Shown here in pieces: positions 17,401-20,943 of a stretch of 20,943 nucleotides of DNA. Below the pieces are notes generated by a model. The model was not told the origin of the DNA. It was given only the letters and a program-made list of their open reading frames with translations, and searched no databases. The position numbers were made by a program, and so were the translations under genes. Source of the stretch: Bacteroidota bacterium (GTDB lineage: Bacteria; Bacteroidota; Bacteroidia; Cytophagales; Cyclobacteriaceae). Numbering within the stretch: position 1 is the first letter of the stretch; every line of letters starts with the position of its first letter. Where the stretch lies: positions 1-20,943 of the forward strand of contig JAEYXN010000091.1 of assembly GCA_023431285.1 (NCBI GenBank), written 5' to 3'.

Positions 17401-20400
17401 TTTCGAATGATAATGATATTGATGGGACAATCAATGCTTCTTCAGTAGATCTTGATGTGTCCGCTGCCGGCATTCAAACCACGGCCACTGTAACTGGCGG
17501 AGCATTTACTGTGAATGCCGCCGGGGTAGTGACGTTTACACCAACTGCGAATTACCACGGTACGGCTAGCGTACAATACAATGTAAGGGATGATCTTGGG
17601 GCAGTTTCGAATAACGCAACGATTACGGTTACAATAAACAGCGTTAACGATCCACCTGTTGCAGTGAATGATGTGGCCTCCACAGATCAAGGAGACCCGG
17701 TGACCATTAATGTCCTTGCCAACGACACGGATGACGGCACTATCAATGCAGCGAGTGTCGACCTGGATCCTTCGACGCCCGGAATTCAATCAACTTTTAG
17801 TCATGCTGCCGGTACATTTTCAGTAAGTGCAGCGGGAGTAGTCACATACACACCGGCGGCGAACTTCAGTGGTTCTGTTTCAATCAGCTATACGGTTAAT
17901 GATAATGAAGGCGCTACTTCTAACGTCGCTACCATCACAGTTACGGTGAGCAACGTAAATTCACCTCCGGTTGCGGTTAATGATGTTGTAAACTCGAACG
18001 AGGATCAGGTGGCAAGTATTAATGTACTTCTGAACGACACTGATGACGGCGGACTCAATGCGGCCACAGTGGATGTTGATCCGGGTACGCCAGGGCGTCA
18101 GACGACCGCTACTACCTCCGGGGGTTCTTTCTCGGTGAATAATAGTGGACTTGTCACCTTTTCACCGACTCTCAATTTCAATGGAACGACGTCGATTCAA
18201 TATACAGTAGAGGACAACGAAGGCCTCGTGTCGAATACGGCTACGGTGACCTTTAACGTTGCAGACGTCAACGATCCTCCTGTGGCTGTAGCGGACGCGA
18301 CGACGACAAATGAAGACACGCCTGTGTCAATTAACCTGATAGGGAATGATACCGACGTGGATGGCACTATCAATGCGTCGTCGGTAGATTTGGATGTAAC
18401 CACCGCAGGCATTCAGGCAAGTGTCACAACCACTGCCGGAAGCTGGGCTGTGAGCGCAGCGGGACTGTTGACCTTTACTCAGGCGCTTAACTTCAATGGA
18501 GTGGCATCGATACAATATAATGTTCGCGATGATGATGGCGCTGTTTCCAACAATGCAACCATTACAGTTACGGTGAACGCGGTGAATGACCCGCCTCTGG
18601 CGGTTAATGATGCGGCTTCCACTAATGAGAATCAGGCTGTTTCCATTAACGTTCTCTCCAACGATACCGATGATAATGGAATAAACCCTGCCAGTGTGGA
18701 TCTTGATCCATCTACGTCGGGAATTCAGTCTTCGATAAGTGTCGCGGCCGGATCGTTTTCGGTGAGCTCATCAGGAGTGGTGACGTTTTCTCCTGTGGCA
18801 AATTTTAATGGGGCCGCTGTGGCGAGTTACACGGTGAATGATATTGGCGGGCTCACGTCAAACGTGGCGACCATTACAATCACAGTTGCCTCAGTGAACT
18901 CTGCGCCCGTTGCAACGAACGATGCAGTTTCGACAAACGAAGACACGAGCGTCGCATTTGATGTGACAGGAAACGATGTGGACGACGTTGGTGTGAATAA
19001 AGCTTCAGTCGACCTGAATACCGCAGTGGCGGGCCAACAGACCACGAGAAACACTCCGCAGGGAAACTACACTGTTGATGCGAACGGAATTGTAACTTTT
19101 ACTCCGGCGTTGAATTTCAACGGAACTTCAAGTATCACTTATACGATAATGGACCACGAGGGCGCAACTTCAAATGCTGCGACCATCACCGTCACCGTGA
19201 ATCCTGGCAATGACAAACCTGTAGCGTTAAATGATTCCCGAACAACGAATGAGGATACGCCGGTTACAATAAGTGTGCTGTCGAATGATTCAGACGTGGA
19301 TGGCACTATAGTTCCGTCTTCAGTTGATTTGAATCCTGCTGTTGCGGGCATTCAGAACTCTCTGGTAACAGATGAAGGCACGTACACAGTGAATGCTTCG
19401 GGTGTTGTTACGTTTACTCCGGCGAACAATTTCTTTGGAACCTCTGTCATAACGTACGTTATCAGCGATGACGAGGGACTTGTTTCGGATCCGGCGACGA
19501 TCACCGTCACAGTGACGCCGGCGAATGACCCGCCCATTGCAAATAATGATATCGCGAGTACTGACCAGAATGTCCAGGTATCTTTCAACGTCACTACTAA
19601 TGACATTGATGTGGATGGTACTGTGAATGTGGCTACCGTCGATCTTAATCCGGGTACGGGTGGAATTCAGAATACGCGGATTGTTCCGGGAGGCACTTAT
19701 AGTGTTGATGCCACTGGATTGGTGACCTTCGTTCCGATGTTGAACTTCAGCGGAACTTCGTCTATCACCTATACTGTGAATGACAACGCGGGCGCTACAT
19801 CGAATGCTGCTACCATTAGTGTTCTTGTCAATTTTGTGAATCAGAAACCTGTGGCCGTCAACGATGTGGCTACTACTAACGAAGATACGCCGGTTACCAT
19901 CAACGTTCTTTCGAATGATACCGATGACGGATCCCTTATCGCGACAACAGTGGATCTCAATGTTGTCCTGTCCGGTATTCAGACATCTTTTTCCACTAGC
20001 GAGGGTACATATACGGTGAATAACACAGGAGTAGTAACATTTACTCCGGCGTTGAACTTCACGGGGACTTCGAGTATATCATACACTGTCAATGATAATA
20101 TTGGAGAGACATCCAACGTCGCGACGATCACTGTTATCGTTAATGGTGTAAATGATCCTCCGGTTGCGACTAACGATGTGGTTTCGACCAACGAGGATAC
20201 GCCGGTAATCATTAAAGTGATTTTGAATGATGCCGATATTGATGGTACGATCGATCCTACTACCGTTGATCTAATCCCGGCAACGGAGGAGATTGATCGT
20301 ACCAGGACTGTGCCTCAGGGTACGTTTACTGTCAATGCCACTAATGGGGATGTGACATTCACTCCTGCTGCAAACATTAATGGAACGGCAACCGGTAGCT

Positions 20401-20943
20401 ATAATGTTCGCGACAATAACGGAGCGAAATCCAATACAGCTACTATCACAGTGAATATTCTGAACGTGAACGATCCACCATCGTTCAATGTGATAGCAGA
20501 TCAGCGGGTGCTTAAGAACAGCGCGGAGAAATCTTTTACAATTACCGGGATCTCCCCTGGGCCAATGGAGACTGAACAGCTGGTGATCAACGCAACTTCC
20601 CAGAATACGACGCTTATTCCTCATCCAGTCATCACGTACAATGGTACAAGCACCACAGCAACATTAACTTTCAAGCCTCAGCTAAATCAATCGGGGACAG
20701 CGGAGGTGGTTGTGAAAGCGCTTGACGGAGGGCTTAATGAGTTCACTCGTTCCTTCATCGTCACGGTGGTGGATGTCAGTATCACTTCTGTGCCGGTTAC
20801 AATAGCGTTCCCTGATGAGCTTTACGAATACAACATCACTACGACTGATATACCCGAGACACTTACACTTGCCACTACACAAAAGCCCGCGTGGCTGACC
20901 TTGACATCGACTGGTAAGAACACAGCTAGGTTGTCGGGGACTC
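14460..20943 (+). CDS. Giant secreted protein with 19 tandem Ig/cadherin-like repeats (3' end outside window)
   Basis: I translated the whole frame by hand. It has no stop from the ATG at 14460 to the window end, giving at least 2161 residues. An in-frame stop at 14391 and no intervening ATG fix the start. Residues 1-21 form a signal peptide (cleavage probably LSWS|Q). From residue 21 to 2006 run 19 modules of 104-106 residues with the pattern PVAVND..STNEDTPV, an ND.D.DG loop, VDLDP, GIQ, VTFTP..NFNG, YTV.D and SN.ATITV. These resemble bacterial Ig (Big_9, tandem-95) or cadherin-like domains. Residues ~2007-2107 are a different Ig-like domain (PPSFNVIADQ start), and from ~2108 a putative-Ig (He_PIG-like) domain begins. 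The protein is very acidic and has no cysteine. Probable role: a calcium-stiffened surface adhesin or stalk. A T9SS sorting domain is expected beyond the window (inference). Confidence 0.93.
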   Translation, partial: MLILFRAIVIAGIMMPFLSWSQVMDDIAATDEDQQVMLSVTDNDSSPDGIDVSTVDLDPGTGGRQTTASAPGGSFSVDNLGNVTFIPEDDFFGSAEIFYSVLDLLGNDAGTASITVNINSVNDAPIAVDDVTSTDALVPVSFPVTSNDNDIDGTIDHSSVDLNLLLDGVQNFMLTLQGTFSADASGNITYMPALLFSGVASITYVVLDNEGLASNPATFSITVSNADLPPVAADDVASTNEDESVVIEVLSNDTDDHGLATNSVDFDPVTGGIQSSANTSQGTFVANAAGEVTFTPVADYFGLATVSYTVNDNAGQTSNPATITVTVNSVNVAPVAVDDAASTDENVPVLINVLSNDSDPDGSLDPSNVDLDVTTPGIQNTNTVAGGTYTVDGSGQVNFTPLAGFTGSSSVSYTVRDNMSATSNVATITVTVNGVNAAPTANDDTANTNEDEAVSFNILTNDTDDVGIQANTVDLDPSEGGRQTSVSNAAGTFSVNNSGLLTFTPVLNYHGSTSVQYTVEDADGLVSNIATITINVADVNDLPVAVADSPSTNEDTPVNISILANDSDVDGTLNPATVDLDPSTGGVQSSITVEGGTYSVNASGVVTFTPTPNYHGSSSIQYNVRDDDGGLSNTVSITVTIASVNDNPVAVNDAASTDEGAPVTFNVVANDTDDGSVNAATVDLDPSSPGIQSTFTHASGTFVVNSTGDVTFTPALNFNGTVVINYTVNDNIGATSNIATITVSVSGVNAPPVAVNDAASTDEDVPVSFNILTNDTDDLALAPATVDLDPSTPGRQTTMSSTGGTFSVNNAGLVTFTPAENLHGNTSIQYTVSDTEGSVSNVATITVNVADINDLPVAVADAATTSEDTPVPIMILANDSDVDGTINPASVDLDVSTAGIQNTITIAGGTYTVSAAGVVTFTPAVNFNGVASIQYNVRDDDGGVSNNATITITVSGSNDAPVAVNDAATTNEDTPVTISILSNDNDIDGTINASSVDLDVSAAGIQTTATVTGGAFTVNAAGVVTFTPTANYHGTASVQYNVRDDLGAVSNNATITVTINSVNDPPVAVNDVASTDQGDPVTINVLANDTDDGTINAASVDLDPSTPGIQSTFSHAAGTFSVSAAGVVTYTPAANFSGSVSISYTVNDNEGATSNVATITVTVSNVNSPPVAVNDVVNSNEDQVASINVLLNDTDDGGLNAATVDVDPGTPGRQTTATTSGGSFSVNNSGLVTFSPTLNFNGTTSIQYTVEDNEGLVSNTATVTFNVADVNDPPVAVADATTTNEDTPVSINLIGNDTDVDGTINASSVDLDVTTAGIQASVTTTAGSWAVSAAGLLTFTQALNFNGVASIQYNVRDDDGAVSNNATITVTVNAVNDPPLAVNDAASTNENQAVSINVLSNDTDDNGINPASVDLDPSTSGIQSSISVAAGSFSVSSSGVVTFSPVANFNGAAVASYTVNDIGGLTSNVATITITVASVNSAPVATNDAVSTNEDTSVAFDVTGNDVDDVGVNKASVDLNTAVAGQQTTRNTPQGNYTVDANGIVTFTPALNFNGTSSITYTIMDHEGATSNAATITVTVNPGNDKPVALNDSRTTNEDTPVTISVLSNDSDVDGTIVPSSVDLNPAVAGIQNSLVTDEGTYTVNASGVVTFTPANNFFGTSVITYVISDDEGLVSDPATITVTVTPANDPPIANNDIASTDQNVQVSFNVTTNDIDVDGTVNVATVDLNPGTGGIQNTRIVPGGTYSVDATGLVTFVPMLNFSGTSSITYTVNDNAGATSNAATISVLVNFVNQKPVAVNDVATTNEDTPVTINVLSNDTDDGSLIATTVDLNVVLSGIQTSFSTSEGTYTVNNTGVVTFTPALNFTGTSSISYTVNDNIGETSNVATITVIVNGVNDPPVATNDVVSTNEDTPVIIKVILNDADIDGTIDPTTVDLIPATEEIDRTRTVPQGTFTVNATNGDVTFTPAANINGTATGSYNVRDNNGAKSNTATITVNILNVNDPPSFNVIADQRVLKNSAEKSFTITGISPGPMETEQLVINATSQNTTLIPHPVITYNGTSTTATLTFKPQLNQSGTAEVVVKALDGGLNEFTRSFIVTVVDVSITSVPVTIAFPDELYEYNITTTDIPETLTLATTQKPAWLTLTSTGKNTARLSGT
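17235..17305 (+). repeat. 71-bp near-identical segment, copy 1
   Basis: It lies in the ninth module. It matches 18489-18559 at 67 of 71 positions by direct comparison, far closer than neighbouring modules match each other. It encodes NFNGVASIQYNVRDDDG and the following strand. Confidence 0.85.
18489..18559 (+). repeat. 71-bp near-identical segment, copy 2
   Basis: Second copy, in the thirteenth module and in the same position within the module. The offset is 1254 bp, exactly four modules. It suggests recent recombination or gene conversion. Confidence 0.85.

Larger units (their letters stand above)
14520..20477 (+). repeat. 19 tandem protein-coding modules of 312-318 bp
   Basis: Taking the Pro of PVAVxD (or its equivalent) as unit start, units begin at 14520, 14832, 15147, 15459, 15774, 16086, 16401, 16713, 17025, 17340, 17655, 17967, 18279, 18594, 18906, 19218, 19533, 19848 and 20160, ending at 20477. 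Every step is 312 or 315 bp except the last (318). Most units differ strongly at the DNA level while keeping the protein pattern, so the array is old and under selection. Confidence 0.93.

Noticed and set aside
14520..20477. Regular ~312-315 bp spacing considered as a CRISPR or satellite array
   Set aside because: The unit is a protein module with an intact frame throughout; there are no short identical repeats with unique spacers.
14949..20882. Many minus-strand open frames with similar sequences (for example 15695-15964, 16634-16942, 19979-20212)
   Set aside because: They look alike because they are antisense copies of the repeat modules in the giant gene, not a separate gene family.

Overview
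The window looks like chromosomal DNA from a Bacteroidota bacterium, most likely of the Cytophagales type (inference). The evidence is a type IX secretion (T9SS) C-terminal sorting domain on the first protein, signal peptides that end in the typical ...A/S/G|Q pattern, TAnnTTTG -7 promoter boxes with no strong Shine-Dalgarno sequences, and Bacteroidota-style versions of LpxH, FtsH, RsfS, BirA and YebC. No RNA genes, insertion sequences or CRISPR arrays were seen. No gene-free stretch exceeds about 270 bases.

Layout. Positions 2-2851 (+) hold the C-terminal part of a large secreted T9SS protein, closed by a strong terminator and followed by a spacer with a small heptamer repeat. Positions 3120-7262 (-) hold housekeeping genes: rsfS, ftsH with its own terminator, lpxH, and a secreted propeller-like protein 3 bp after lpxH. 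Positions 7314-9299 (+) hold birA and an RlmL-like THUMP methyltransferase. Then come an outer-membrane barrel protein (-), a membrane-anchored LTA-synthase-like transferase (+), yebC (-) and a membrane glycosyltransferase of family 2 (-).

From 14460 to the window end one uninterrupted plus-strand reading frame encodes at least 2161 residues. It has a signal peptide, 19 tandem Ig/cadherin-like modules of 104-106 residues (14520-20477), then two different Ig-like domains, and it runs off the window. It is the most striking object here. The array is very regular, module length is set almost entirely by one residue in an Asp-rich loop, the order of loop types suggests a seven-module super-repeat, the protein lacks cysteine throughout the visible part, and it lacks lysine for its first 1513 residues.

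The middle block is core physiology: lipid A synthesis (LpxH), membrane protein quality control (FtsH), ribosome silencing (RsfS), biotin loading (BirA), rRNA methylation and translation (YebC). The flanking genes concern the cell surface: two large secreted repeat proteins, an outer-membrane barrel, a headgroup transferase and a polysaccharide-type glycosyltransferase.
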